Assembly (NCBI RefSeq): GCF_000067165.1
Contig: NC_010162.1
Span: 7,881,001-7,945,000 of the forward strand
Reading direction: 5' to 3'
From: Sorangium cellulosum So ce56
GTDB lineage: Bacteria; Myxococcota_A; Polyangia; Polyangiales; Polyangiaceae
Length of the DNA: 64,000 bases
In this document: positions 30,182-39,063 of the stretch, in pieces
Layout: the number at the start of each line of letters is the position of its first letter
Position numbering within the stretch: the stretch's first letter is position 1
Position numbers and translations under genes: made by a program
The notes under the pieces: model-generated
Told to the model about the DNA's origin: nothing
The model's database searches: none
The model's input: the letters and a program-made list of their open reading frames with translations, nothing else

Positions 30182-31303
30182 ATGGAAATCAACACCCAGA
30201 TCATTCATGAGCTGCTCAAGACGAAGTCCGACGACGGCTCGTTCTCCGGCGTCGTGCTGGTGCGGCAGCAGTGCACGAACAAGGTCGAGTACGCGTGCGG
30301 CATGGCCGACAGGGGCAACGCGATCTCGAACACGCCGAGCACGAGGTTCGCGACGGCGTCGGCGAGCAAGATGCTGACGTCGCTGGCCGTCGCCCAGCTC
30401 GTCGAGAAGCGCAAGCTCGCTTTCGACATGAAGATCCACGAATGCCTCGGCAGGCAGCTCGGAAATATCTCGACGGATGTCACGCTTCACCACCTGCTCA
30501 CCCACAGCTCGGGGATCCCCGATTACACCGACGACCGCAGAAAGGGCGATCGCGAGAGCGTCTGGAACAACGTCCCCGTTTACGCCGTTCAGAGCGCATC
30601 GGACTATCTCCGGCTGTTCGTCGAGAAGCCGATGAAGTTCAAGCCCGGCGAGCGCTACCTCTACTGCAACTCCGGCTACGTCTTGCTCGGGCTCGCCGTC
30701 GAGAAGGCGACCGGGATGAGCTTCTGCGACTACGTCGCCGAGAACATCTTCGGGCCGGCCGGGATGACCGAGTCCGGCTACTTCGAATCGGACCGACTGC
30801 CACCGGACACGGCCCGCGGGTACATCGGGAAGCCCGGCGACTGGAGGACCAACGTCTTTTCGCTCGTCCCGAAGGGAGGCCCGGATGGCGGCGCGTACAC
30901 GACGGCGAAGGACCTCATGCGGCTCTGGGACGCCCTGACCGGGTACAAGCTGCTCTCGGAGGAGCTGACCCAGAAGATGCTGTCGCCCCAGATCGAGGAC
31001 GGCAACACAGGCGAGTGGTTCTACGGCTACGGCCTGTGGGCGAACATCCAGGACGGCAGCACGGTCAAGTTCAGCTGTATCGGTGAGGACCCGGGCGTCA
31101 GCGTCCGGCTCTTCGTCTACCCGAAGCACGGCGTCAGGATCGCCGTCCTCTCGAACCTCAGCGAGACCGCCGCCGGCTTGGCCGACCAGATCCAGGATCT
31201 CATCTTCCCGGCCGGCACATTCAAGCTGGGGGACCCGAGCACCCTGCTGTCGTGCGGCGCTGGCGGCGGGTCGTGCGGGGCTGCTCCCACGTGTGGTGGG
31301 TGA
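30182..31303 (+). CDS. serine hydrolase (beta-lactamase class C fold) with Cys-rich C-terminus
   Basis: 373 residues. The SxxK active site is TASASK (Ser60, Lys63), the YxN motif is YCN, and a KTG-like GGAYTTA segment follows, as in esterases and D-peptidases of the class C beta-lactamase/PBP4 group. The chain ends in LLSCGAGGGSCGAAPTCGG: three Cys in a Gly-rich tail. No signal peptide is visible, unusual for the family and consistent with a cytoplasmic biosynthetic role (amide or ester transfer). Together with the Cys-ended proteins of the next genes, the tail may bind a soft metalloid. It starts the likely operon 30182-37224. Confidence 0.8.
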   Translation: MEINTQIIHELLKTKSDDGSFSGVVLVRQQCTNKVEYACGMADRGNAISNTPSTRFATASASKMLTSLAVAQLVEKRKLAFDMKIHECLGRQLGNISTDVTLHHLLTHSSGIPDYTDDRRKGDRESVWNNVPVYAVQSASDYLRLFVEKPMKFKPGERYLYCNSGYVLLGLAVEKATGMSFCDYVAENIFGPAGMTESGYFESDRLPPDTARGYIGKPGDWRTNVFSLVPKGGPDGGAYTTAKDLMRLWDALTGYKLLSEELTQKMLSPQIEDGNTGEWFYGYGLWANIQDGSTVKFSCIGEDPGVSVRLFVYPKHGVRIAVLSNLSETAAGLADQIQDLIFPAGTFKLGDPSTLLSCGAGGGSCGAAPTCGG

Positions 31304-31354
31304 GCAGGTGAGCGAGCGGCCAGGTTCACCGCGCGACGCAGTCGGAGGGTAACG

Positions 31355-32479
31355 ATGGTTTTCGTCCTGTTGCTATTCATCTGTGTGCTCGCGTTCGCGA
31401 ACGGCGCGAACGACAACTGCAAGGGAGTCGCCACACTCGTGGGCTTCGGCGCCGCCAAGCCGAAGCAGGCGCTGATCTGGGCCGCCGTGACCACCGCATG
31501 CGGTGCCGTGGTGTCCTACTGGATCTCCGGGGCCCTGGTGGACAAGTTCAGCCGCAGCCTGTTCGAGGCGGGCATCGTGCTCGACCACGGCTTTTTCGTC
31601 GCCGTCCTCTTCGGGGCGCTCGGCTGGGTGCTCATCGCTACCAAGTCCGGTCTGCCGGTCTCGACGACGCACTCCATCACGGGCGCGCTCATCGGCGCAG
31701 GTCTGGTCGCGTTCTCGAGCGGTGGGATCCGGTGGACTTTCCTCGTCGACAAGTTCGCCAAGCCCCTGGCGCTCAGCCCGATCCTCTCGCTGGCCGTCGT
31801 CTTCCTGCTCGCCTGGCCAGTCACGGCTCTCGTCCAGCGGTACGCGAACCTCTGCGTCTGTGTGGTCCCTGCGCCGCCCGCTCAGCTCGGGAGCACCGCG
31901 GGCGCGCTGAACATGAGCGCGGCCGCGCCTCCGGGGCCCGCGCTCGTCGCGGCCTACGACGGCGCCTGCGAGGCGCAGCCCGTTATCGCCTCGGCGACGG
32001 CCGCCATGGTTGCCAACGCGGTCCACTGGACCAGCAGCGGCATGGTGGGCTTCGCCCGCGGCTGGAACGACGCGCCGAAGATCGCGGCGCTCGGCACCGT
32101 CGCGGCGGCGACGGTCGCGCCAGAGCACGGCCGGCCGCTCGTCTTTCTGCTCGTCACCGCGGCGATGGCCGCCGGCGGGCTCATCGCCGGCGCGTCGGTC
32201 CTGGAGACGCTCGCCAAGAAGGTCACCCCGCTGCCGCTCGTCGAGTCCCTCACCGCCAGCACCGTCACCTCGACGCTCGTCAGCCTCGCCTCATGGAACG
32301 GGCTCCCCGTATCGACGACCCACGTGTCCACCGGCGCCATCATCGGCGCAGGATTGAAGAACAACGCGCGCGAGGTGCGGTGGGGGAAAGTCGGGGAGAT
32401 CGTGCTGTCGTGGCTCATCACGCTCCCCGTGTCGGCTCTCCTCGCGAGCGGCGCGCTGTTCCTTCTCTCTCGCCTCTGA
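31355..32479 (+). CDS. PiT family phosphate (arsenate) permease
   Basis: 374 residues, about ten hydrophobic helices. Both halves carry the PiT signature: FANGANDNCKGVATLVGFG and ARGWNDAPKIAALG, and LPVSTTHSITGALIGAG repeated as LPVSTTHVSTGAIIGAG. PiT proteins take up metal-phosphate by proton symport and also carry arsenate. GGAGGG lies 9 bases before the ATG. It is 51 bases downstream of the serine hydrolase and 66 upstream of the radical SAM gene, so most likely in one operon. In this context it may supply arsenate or phosphate to a biosynthetic route. Confidence 0.88.
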   Translation: MVFVLLLFICVLAFANGANDNCKGVATLVGFGAAKPKQALIWAAVTTACGAVVSYWISGALVDKFSRSLFEAGIVLDHGFFVAVLFGALGWVLIATKSGLPVSTTHSITGALIGAGLVAFSSGGIRWTFLVDKFAKPLALSPILSLAVVFLLAWPVTALVQRYANLCVCVVPAPPAQLGSTAGALNMSAAAPPGPALVAAYDGACEAQPVIASATAAMVANAVHWTSSGMVGFARGWNDAPKIAALGTVAAATVAPEHGRPLVFLLVTAAMAAGGLIAGASVLETLAKKVTPLPLVESLTASTVTSTLVSLASWNGLPVSTTHVSTGAIIGAGLKNNAREVRWGKVGEIVLSWLITLPVSALLASGALFLLSRL

Positions 32480-32545
32480 GCCCGCGCCCTGCACCCCGGC
32501 CCCCGTCCAGCGACGATGCCCGTGCGAACTTAGGAAGGTGTCACG

Positions 32546-33946
32546 ATGAACGTGCTTCTTGTCTCGACCTATGAATCCGGCTTCCAGTCGCTCGGCACGA
32601 GCGTGGCGGCCGCGCACTTGTTGGAAGCGGACGTCCGCGTCAATGCTCTGGACCTCTCCGTCACGCCGACGCCGGACATCGACGACCTGTGCCGCCATGA
32701 CCTGGTCGGCTTTCATCTGCCGATGTTCCACTCGGTGCCCGCTGCGGTCCGCGTCGCCGGGCGCCTCCGGCAGCAGGAGAAGGCGCCGAAGATCTTTTTC
32801 TATGGTCTGTACGCGGATCTCTTCCGGGAGAAGCTGCTGGGCCGCCATGGCGACTACGTGCTCGGCACCGACTGGGAGGATCAGATCGTGCCTCTCGTGA
32901 AGCGGAGCCCGGATCCGTCGGTGGTCCAGCTTCAGAAGCGCGGGTTCGCCCGGCAGAACAGGTACCGCACACCGGCGCGCCAGGTGCTCCCGCACCTCGG
33001 CAACTACGCGAAGCTCGTCGAGGACGGCGCCCACATGCTCGCCGGCTGCGTCGAGGCGACGCGTGGCTGTGCCCACCACTGCACGCACTGTCCGATCCCG
33101 CCGGTCTACGGGGGCAAGGTGACGATCATCCCGGAGGAGGTCGTCCTCGCCGACATCGACAACCTCGTCCTCATGGGCGCCCGGCATGTCTCCTTCGTCG
33201 ATCCCGATTTCCTGAACGTGCCTCGCCACGGCCTGTCCATCATGAAGGCCGTGAACGACAAGTACCCCTTCCTGACCTATGACTTCGTCGCGAAGGTCAG
33301 CCACTTCAGACGCCACGAGCAGTACGTGCGCGAGCTCGCGAAGCTCGGGCTGAAGTTCGTGCTCACCGCGATGGAGTTCAACGACAACGAGGTGCTCGAC
33401 ATCCTCAAGAAGAAGCACGACATCGACGATCTCGATTGGTCCATCGGCCTCTTCCACGAGCTCGGGGTCCATCTCAAGCCCACGTTCGTCATGGTCAATC
33501 CGTGGGCCGAGGTGGGCGACATCATGGATCTCCTCGAGTTCGTCGAGACGCGCGGCCTCATCGACGCCGTGGACCCGATCCAGTACAAGATCCGGCTCCT
33601 CCTCTTCAACAACTCACCGCTCATGGACAGCGTCGGCCTGTACGCCTCGCTGGGCGAGGAGAGCGACTACTACACCGAGTGGCGCCACCGCAACCCGGCC
33701 GTCGAGGAGCTCCACCGCGAGATCTGCCGCTGGGTGGACGAGGCGGTCGAGCGGCACCTCAGCACCGAGGACATCTTCTACGGCGTCAAGAGGCGCGTGG
33801 CGGAGCGCCTCCCACCCGGGCACCGCTCGTCCATCGGTCCCGCGCCCGTCAAGCTCCCCCCGGCGGAGTGCCCGCGCTTCAACGTCCCTAATTACTGCTG
33901 TACGGAGCCGACCGAAGGTCTGGAGGAGCTCAAAGGGCTCCTTTGA
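32546..33946 (+). CDS. radical SAM protein with CCTEP tail (CUAEP/CCAEP-tail family)
   Basis: 466 residues. The N-terminal 130 residues (LLVSTYESGFQSLGTSVAA onward) match a cobalamin-binding-like Rossmann domain. The radical SAM core has the CxxxCxxC cluster motif in RGCAHHCTHCPIPP, followed by GARHVSFVDPDF and later strands. The C-terminus reads FNVPNYCCTEPTEGLEELK: the CCTEP end corresponds to the family defined by CUAEP or CCAEP tails, where the first position can be selenocysteine; here it is Cys (no in-frame UGA). Tail cysteines of this kind probably hold an arsenical or sulfur substrate. A good Shine-Dalgarno AGGAAGG precedes the ATG. Substrate unknown. Confidence 0.87.
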   Translation: MNVLLVSTYESGFQSLGTSVAAAHLLEADVRVNALDLSVTPTPDIDDLCRHDLVGFHLPMFHSVPAAVRVAGRLRQQEKAPKIFFYGLYADLFREKLLGRHGDYVLGTDWEDQIVPLVKRSPDPSVVQLQKRGFARQNRYRTPARQVLPHLGNYAKLVEDGAHMLAGCVEATRGCAHHCTHCPIPPVYGGKVTIIPEEVVLADIDNLVLMGARHVSFVDPDFLNVPRHGLSIMKAVNDKYPFLTYDFVAKVSHFRRHEQYVRELAKLGLKFVLTAMEFNDNEVLDILKKKHDIDDLDWSIGLFHELGVHLKPTFVMVNPWAEVGDIMDLLEFVETRGLIDAVDPIQYKIRLLLFNNSPLMDSVGLYASLGEESDYYTEWRHRNPAVEELHREICRWVDEAVERHLSTEDIFYGVKRRVAERLPPGHRSSIGPAPVKLPPAECPRFNVPNYCCTEPTEGLEELKGLL

Positions 33947-33976
33947 TAAACCCAGTCACCAACATCCTTTCACCCT

Positions 33977-35155
33977 GTGAGCGTCATGGAAACTGAGCAT
34001 CAATCGCGGGTCCGGGAAGACTACGGCAAGGCCGCCGCCGAGGCACAGACCTTGTGCTTCACCAATGCATACAAGAACATCGATCTTCGCTGGGTCCCGG
34101 CGGAGGTCCTCGATCGCAATCAGGGCTGTACGTCCCCCTTCGGCGGCATGGAGATGGGCCTCCGCCGCGGCGACGTGGTCGTGGATCTCGGGTCCGGAGC
34201 GGGCCTCGACGCCTTCATCGCCGCGAAGCAGGTCGGACGCTCGGGGCGGGTCATCGGCATCGACATGACGCCGGAGATGCTGGAGGTGGCGCGGAGGAAC
34301 ATCGACCCCGTGACCCGCGCGCTCGGCTACGACGAGCCGAACGTCAGGTTCGAGCAGTCGGTCATCGAGCGGCTGCCGCTCGCAGATAGCTCGGTCGACG
34401 TTGTCCTGTCGAACTGCGTGATCAACCTGTGCGAGGACAAGCGCGACGCCTTCAGCGAGATCTTTCGCGTACTGAAGCCAGGTGGCCGGTTCGTCATATC
34501 GGACGTCTTCTGCCCCCAGGAAGTGCCGATGTACATGAAGAACGATCGCGCGCTCATCAGCGCGTGCATCGGTGGCGCCATGGCGATCCCGAGTTTGTTG
34601 CGCCTCACGCGCGCGTGCGGCTTCCGTGGCCTCACCCTCTCTCACTCAGGGAACTACAGCCGCATCGACGGCGTCGACTTTCTCTCGCTGACCGTCTCCG
34701 GGTACAAGCACGAGAGGCCGAGCGAGGGGACGATGTATGCGGCGCTGATCGGCCCCTGCTCGATGGTCACGGACGAGGACGGGACCACCTACGAACGGGG
34801 GAAGCTGGTCGAGGTGAGCGCCGCGACCGCGGCGATGCTCCAGCGCCCGCCCTACCGGGATTACTTCTTCGTGGCGGCGACGCCGCGCAAGATCGACGCG
34901 TCGTCGTGCAAGGGTATCCTCCCCGAGCCTGGCCCCTGCGTCTACGTCGGCGAGTACGCGACGCTCCTGGGTCCCTTCACCCAGGTCCGGGATGACGATG
35001 GCCACGTCTTCGAGGCGGGGCTGCCTGTCGAGATCTGCGAGAAGACCTCGCGGGTCCTGCACTTCCCGCTCTACGAGCGGCTCTTCACCCTGGTGAACCG
35101 GGCTCAGCAGCGGCCTGACGCCCTGAGCGTACAATGCGGCCCATCCTGCTGCTGA
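33977..35155 (+). CDS. ArsM-like SAM methyltransferase with duplicated C-terminal domain
   Basis: 392 residues. The N-terminal 265 residues resemble arsenite methyltransferase: VVVDLGSGAGLDAFIAA binds SAM, and SNCVINL and SACIGGAM carry the Cys residues that hold arsenite in ArsM, with further Cys in TLCFTNAY and NQGCTSPF. The C-terminal 125 residues contain two similar units (YAALIGPCSMVTDEDGTTY and YATLLGPFTQVRDDDGHVF, each followed by a helix and a YxxxF motif), then CGPSCC as the last residues. ArsM proteins are usually shorter and lack this. It follows the radical SAM gene by 30 bases and starts at GTG 33977 or ATG 33986. Role: methylation or binding of an arsenical, by inference. Confidence 0.85.
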   Translation: MSVMETEHQSRVREDYGKAAAEAQTLCFTNAYKNIDLRWVPAEVLDRNQGCTSPFGGMEMGLRRGDVVVDLGSGAGLDAFIAAKQVGRSGRVIGIDMTPEMLEVARRNIDPVTRALGYDEPNVRFEQSVIERLPLADSSVDVVLSNCVINLCEDKRDAFSEIFRVLKPGGRFVISDVFCPQEVPMYMKNDRALISACIGGAMAIPSLLRLTRACGFRGLTLSHSGNYSRIDGVDFLSLTVSGYKHERPSEGTMYAALIGPCSMVTDEDGTTYERGKLVEVSAATAAMLQRPPYRDYFFVAATPRKIDASSCKGILPEPGPCVYVGEYATLLGPFTQVRDDDGHVFEAGLPVEICEKTSRVLHFPLYERLFTLVNRAQQRPDALSVQCGPSCC

Positions 35156-35215
35156 GCAGCGACAATCGTACTGGCGCCTCGCGTGATTCCTCTCGGCGGG
35201 CTCGCCGTTGTTCGA

Positions 35216-35221
35216 GTATAC
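35216..35221 (+). promoter_or_regulatory. candidate -10 element
   Basis: TATACT, one base from consensus, about 50 bases before the next methyltransferase gene in a comparatively AT-rich gap. No good -35 is seen 17 bases upstream. May allow partial independent expression. Confidence 0.3.
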
Positions 35222-35269
35222 TAGAAGGACTGTAGCACCTCGATCGTGCAAGAAAGTAAGGAGAGAACG

Positions 35270-35917
35270 ATGGCAACGACGACCACGACGACAAAAACCG
35301 GCTCCAACGAGTACTTCGCTGAGGTCGCCGAGGAGTGGGACGAGATCCGCTCGGGTTACTTCACCGAGGGGATGCGTGACGCGGCGATCGCGCAGGCCGG
35401 CCTGCCTCCCGACGCCGTGGTGGCCGACATCGGCACCGGCACCGGCTTCGTCGCGGCGGGGCTGGCCCCGAAGGTCAGGAAGGTTTACGGCTTCGACTCC
35501 TCGGCCGAGATGCTCTCGGTCGCGAAGAAGAACCTCGCCCGGTTCGACAACGTAGCGCTGCAGGTCGCCGAGGGGGAGAGCATCCCGCTGCCCGACCAGA
35601 GCCTGGACGCGGTCTTCGCGAACATGTACCTGCACCACGCCCCCGATCCGGCGGCGACGATCCGGGAGATGACGCGCCTGCTCAAGCCGGGTGGCGTCCT
35701 GTGCATCACGGACCTCGACACGCACACGAACACCTGGTTCCGCGAGAAGATGGCTGACGTCTGGCTGGGATTCGATCGCACGGACGTGAAGAAGTGGTAC
35801 GCCGACGCGGGTCTTCAGAAGGTCGAGGTGGACTGTGCCAAGGGCACGTGCGACTGCACGGGGCCCTCGGGCGAGGCCATCAAGGTGACCGTCTTCATCG
35901 CGCTCGGGAGGAAGTGA
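35270..35917 (+). CDS. class I SAM methyltransferase
   Basis: 215 residues. Motif I is VVADIGTGTGFVAAGLA, followed by VYGFDSSAEML, a QVAEGESIPLPDQSLDAVF segment and LLKPGGVLCITDLD, the UbiE/ArsM-like order. A small Cys group (CAKGTCDCTG) sits near the C-terminus. The N-terminus is a Thr run. The ATG at 35270 is preferred over an upstream in-frame ATG because AAGGAGAG is correctly spaced. It probably methylates an intermediate of the cluster; the Cys group may help bind a metalloid. No close relative is obvious by eye. Confidence 0.85.
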   Translation: MATTTTTTKTGSNEYFAEVAEEWDEIRSGYFTEGMRDAAIAQAGLPPDAVVADIGTGTGFVAAGLAPKVRKVYGFDSSAEMLSVAKKNLARFDNVALQVAEGESIPLPDQSLDAVFANMYLHHAPDPAATIREMTRLLKPGGVLCITDLDTHTNTWFREKMADVWLGFDRTDVKKWYADAGLQKVEVDCAKGTCDCTGPSGEAIKVTVFIALGRK

Positions 35918-35994
35918 GCGCAAGGGGGGCGGACCGCCCGGAGTTGTGCGCTGATCAAGCCAGTCATCGATGAGAGTGTGAAGGGAGAACGGCG

Positions 35995-37224
35995 GTGGAG
36001 ACGCAAGTGGCCGCGACGCAGCCAGAGATCAACATCATCGCACCGGAGAACCTCCGGTGGCCTTACCCGATGTTCCGCCGTCTGCTCCTGGAGGAGCCGG
36101 TGTTCTACGACAAGAACACCGGCTCCTGGGTGGTCTCGCGGTACGAGGATGTCAACGCGCTCCTCCGGGACGCGCGGATGTCAGCGGACCGGTACGTCGC
36201 CCTCGCGGATACCGTTCCTCCCGAGCAGAAGGAGATGAACAGCTACATCGTGAAGTCGCTCTCGATGTTCATGCTGAACGTCGAGAACCCGACGCACTTC
36301 CGGCTGCGCAACCTGACGAACCGGTCGTTCACGCCCAAGTCGATCGCGGCGATGCGCCCCTCCGCGCACGCGGTGGTGAACGAGCTCCTGGACGCCGTGC
36401 AACCCCGTGGCCACATGGACGTCGTCGCGGATCTCGCCTATCCCATGCCGATCAAGTTCATTTGCGGGATCCTGGGCATGCCCGTGGAAGACATGGGGTT
36501 GATCAAGCAGCTCTCGGACGACGTCTCCGTGTACATCGGCAGCGCTGGGAAGGCGGCCGGGTGCATCCCGCCGGCTTACCACGCCATCGTGGAGTTCTCG
36601 AAGCTGTTTCGACCGCTGGTCGAGGCACGCCGGAAAGAGCCGAAAGACGACCTCATCAGCTCCATGGTCACGACCCGCGTCGATGGCGACTCGCTGAGCG
36701 ACGACGAGGTCATCGCCAACTGCATCCTGTTCCTCGTCGCCGGCTTCGAGACAGTCACGAACCTCATCGCGTGCGGGACGCTCGCGCTACTGGAGCACCC
36801 CGATCAGCTCGAGCTGCTGAAGCGCGATAGCCGGCTGATGGAGGGCGCGATCGACGAGATGCTCCGGTACTATCCGCCTGTCAACCGGACGGCCCGGCTG
36901 TGCGTCGAGGATATCCCTCTGCGCGGCAAGGTCATCAAGAAGGGGCAGATCGTCGTGCTCATGCTCGGCGCCGGCAACCGAGATCCGAGCGAGTACCCGG
37001 ATCCCGACCGGTTCGACATCGCCCGCGAGAATCGGTCCAGACCGCTCTCGTTCGGCGGCGGTCATCATTTTTGCATCGGATCCCACCTCGCCCGCATGGA
37101 GGGAGAGGTCGCGCTGGGCGCCCTGCTCCAGCGCATGCCGAACTTGAGGCTCGCCACGCAAGAGGTGGAGTGGCGGGGCAACTCCCGCTTCCGCGGCCTC
37201 AGAGCGCTCCCTGTATCATTCTGA
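35995..37224 (+). CDS. cytochrome P450
   Basis: 409 residues, the size of a bacterial class I P450. The I-helix has LVAGFETVTN, the K-helix EMLRYYPPVNR, and the haem-binding loop FGGGHHFCIGSHLAR supplies the Cys ligand. It hydroxylates or otherwise oxidises a small molecule using external ferredoxin and reductase, neither of which is encoded nearby. It starts at GTG after GGGAGAACG, 77 bases behind the methyltransferase, and closes the forward operon. P450s in operons with methyltransferases point to natural-product tailoring. Confidence 0.93.
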   Translation: METQVAATQPEINIIAPENLRWPYPMFRRLLLEEPVFYDKNTGSWVVSRYEDVNALLRDARMSADRYVALADTVPPEQKEMNSYIVKSLSMFMLNVENPTHFRLRNLTNRSFTPKSIAAMRPSAHAVVNELLDAVQPRGHMDVVADLAYPMPIKFICGILGMPVEDMGLIKQLSDDVSVYIGSAGKAAGCIPPAYHAIVEFSKLFRPLVEARRKEPKDDLISSMVTTRVDGDSLSDDEVIANCILFLVAGFETVTNLIACGTLALLEHPDQLELLKRDSRLMEGAIDEMLRYYPPVNRTARLCVEDIPLRGKVIKKGQIVVLMLGAGNRDPSEYPDPDRFDIARENRSRPLSFGGGHHFCIGSHLARMEGEVALGALLQRMPNLRLATQEVEWRGNSRFRGLRALPVSF

Positions 37225-37438
37225 CGACGTGACGCCTCTTCAGGACGAGCGGCCCCGCTCTCGTACGGGCCGGGGCCGTCCGGCGTGCTCGATGTGCGTC
37301 AGCTCGTCCATCGGGTAGCAACCCCGTTCAGACCAGGCGCGTCACGAGGGGACATGCGATCGGCGCGATCACTCCGGCGCACGCACGCGGCTGGTTCAAC
37401 CACGGCGGGTACCGTGTCCCTCGGACCTGCTCCCTGCT

Positions 37439-38242
37439 CTAGTTGCCTGCCGTGTGGGCGATCGCGAAGATGAGGTTGCGCTCGAGCCGGAGGCCCTTCG
37501 GCGTGCGGAACGCCTCGAGCTCGTTCGCGAGCCGCGCTCGCACCTCGCGCTTCTCCTCGGGGCTCAGGTGCGAGAGGTGGTTGCCGAACGAGCTCGAGCC
37601 GCTGTGCCTCAAGATCTCGTCGACGTCGGCGGCGTGGTCGACGAAGGTGAGGATCTCCACCGTGTCGGCGATGAAGCCGGCGCGCTCGAGCAGCGCTCGA
37701 ACCTCGTCGACCGTCAGCTTGTGCGGGCGATTGCCCTCCGCGTCTCTCCCGAGCTCGGCCAGCACCTTGCGCTGGATCGGCTCGAGCTGGTGCGGCTTCT
37801 CCCGCGATCCCGTGCTGAATCCGAGCTTGCCGCCGGGCTTCAACACGCGCGCCGCCTCGGCGATGGCGCGCTCCTTCTGGGGCTCGTTCAGCCAGTGAAG
37901 GACGCTGTTCAGGTACACGACGTCGAAGCTCTTCGAGGCGAAGGCGGAGAGGTCCTCGGCGCGGCCGACCGCTGTCGCGAGGTTCGCGCGGGCCTTCTGC
38001 CGGGCGATGTCGACCCGGAGCGGCAGGGGATCGATGGCCGTCACGCTGCCCTCGGGGCCGACGATCTCTGCCACGTGAGCGGCGAGCCGGCCGGTGCCCG
38101 CGCCGACGTCGAGCACACGCTGGCCGCGCCGCACGCCCAGCGTTTCGATGAGGAGCTTGCCGTGGTTGAACTGCCGGTCGCTGCCGTGCTCGTAGGCCTG
38201 GGCGAGCTCAGGGGTGTCGAGAGAAAGGCTGATGGTGGTCAT
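37439..38242 (-). CDS. SAM methyltransferase
   Basis: 267 residues. Motif I VLDVGAGTGRLAAHVA, then VTAIDPLPLRVDIAR, AEDLSAFASKSFDVVY and RVLKPGGKLGFSTGS form the class I fold; the C-terminal 90 residues are helical. It resembles small-molecule methyltransferases of the UbiE/tocopherol group. It is convergent with the P450 gene and faces the Lrp-family regulator, so it may be under that regulator's control. Substrate unknown. Confidence 0.85.
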   Translation of the reverse strand: MTTISLSLDTPELAQAYEHGSDRQFNHGKLLIETLGVRRGQRVLDVGAGTGRLAAHVAEIVGPEGSVTAIDPLPLRVDIARQKARANLATAVGRAEDLSAFASKSFDVVYLNSVLHWLNEPQKERAIAEAARVLKPGGKLGFSTGSREKPHQLEPIQRKVLAELGRDAEGNRPHKLTVDEVRALLERAGFIADTVEILTFVDHAADVDEILRHSGSSSFGNHLSHLSPEEKREVRARLANELEAFRTPKGLRLERNLIFAIAHTAGN

Positions 38243-38520
38243 GCTGGCCGCCCGAGCAGGGCCCGTGCCGACGCCCGACGCCGCGCCGGCAGGGCCCGCG
38301 CGCCGGAGCGCCGCGCCGCCGGCGAGGCCCCGGGCGCGGCAGATCGCGGTCGCCGCTGCTCGCGGGCCAGCAGCGATGCTGCCGTGGTGCTGCGCCGCGA
38401 GCAGCGTGGCCGCGCGGCGAAAGGAGGCGGGCAGGGACGGCGGCCGGTCCGATGCGCCGGTGCATGGAGGGCCATGACTTGAATTTCGAAAGAATTTTAT
38501 CAACAATCCATTCACTTCCA

Positions 38521-39063
38521 ATGACAATCACCATGGATGGCATCGATCTGAAAGCGATCCACCTCCTCGCCCGCGACGCCCGCCGGTCGTGGGCGGACCT
38601 CGGCGAGGCGGTCGGCCTCTCCGCGCCCGCCGTGGCCGAGCGGGTGCGGCGGCTCGAGGAGCGCGGCGTCATCACGGGGTGGGAGGCGCGCCTGGACGCC
38701 CGGGCCGTGGGCGCCGGGCTCACGGCCTTCATCTCCGTCTCGATCGCGAACCGGCGCGGTCGCGGCGAGTTCCTGCGCGCCGTCGAGCGCGCGGCCGAGA
38801 TCCAGGAGTGCCACCACGTCGCCGGCGACGAGGACTACCTGCTCAAGGTGCGCTGCCGCGACACCGAGGCGCTCGAGCGCCTGCTCACGCAGGAGCTCAA
38901 GGCCCACGACGGCGTGGTGCGCACGCGCACGACGATCGTCCTGTCCACCGCCAAGGAGACCGCGCTCCCGCCCCTGCCGCTGCCGTCCGACGAGGCGCGC
39001 GACGGCGAAGCGCGCCCCCGCAAGGCGCCCGGCCGCGGAGCCGCCCGGAAGGAGGCGCCGTGA
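38521..39063 (+). CDS. Lrp/AsnC family transcriptional regulator
   Basis: 180 residues. N-terminal helix-turn-helix (IHLLARDARRSWADLGEAVG, then VAERVRRLEERGVITGW), then the RAM/ligand-binding domain (ECHHVAGDEDYLLKVRCRD). Lrp regulators respond to amino acids. An Ala/Pro/Arg tail of about 30 residues is extra. Upstream of the ATG there is an unusual AT-rich patch (38480-38520) with no clear Shine-Dalgarno. It diverges from the methyltransferase gene across this patch, and its stop overlaps the next gene's GTG, so regulator and acetyltransferase are coupled. Confidence 0.88.
   Translation: MTITMDGIDLKAIHLLARDARRSWADLGEAVGLSAPAVAERVRRLEERGVITGWEARLDARAVGAGLTAFISVSIANRRGRGEFLRAVERAAEIQECHHVAGDEDYLLKVRCRDTEALERLLTQELKAHDGVVRTRTTIVLSTAKETALPPLPLPSDEARDGEARPRKAPGRGAARKEAP

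Noticed and set aside
32546..33946. Selenocysteine at the CCTEP tail
   Set aside because: Both positions are Cys codons and no in-frame UGA is present, so the gene encodes the Cys form.
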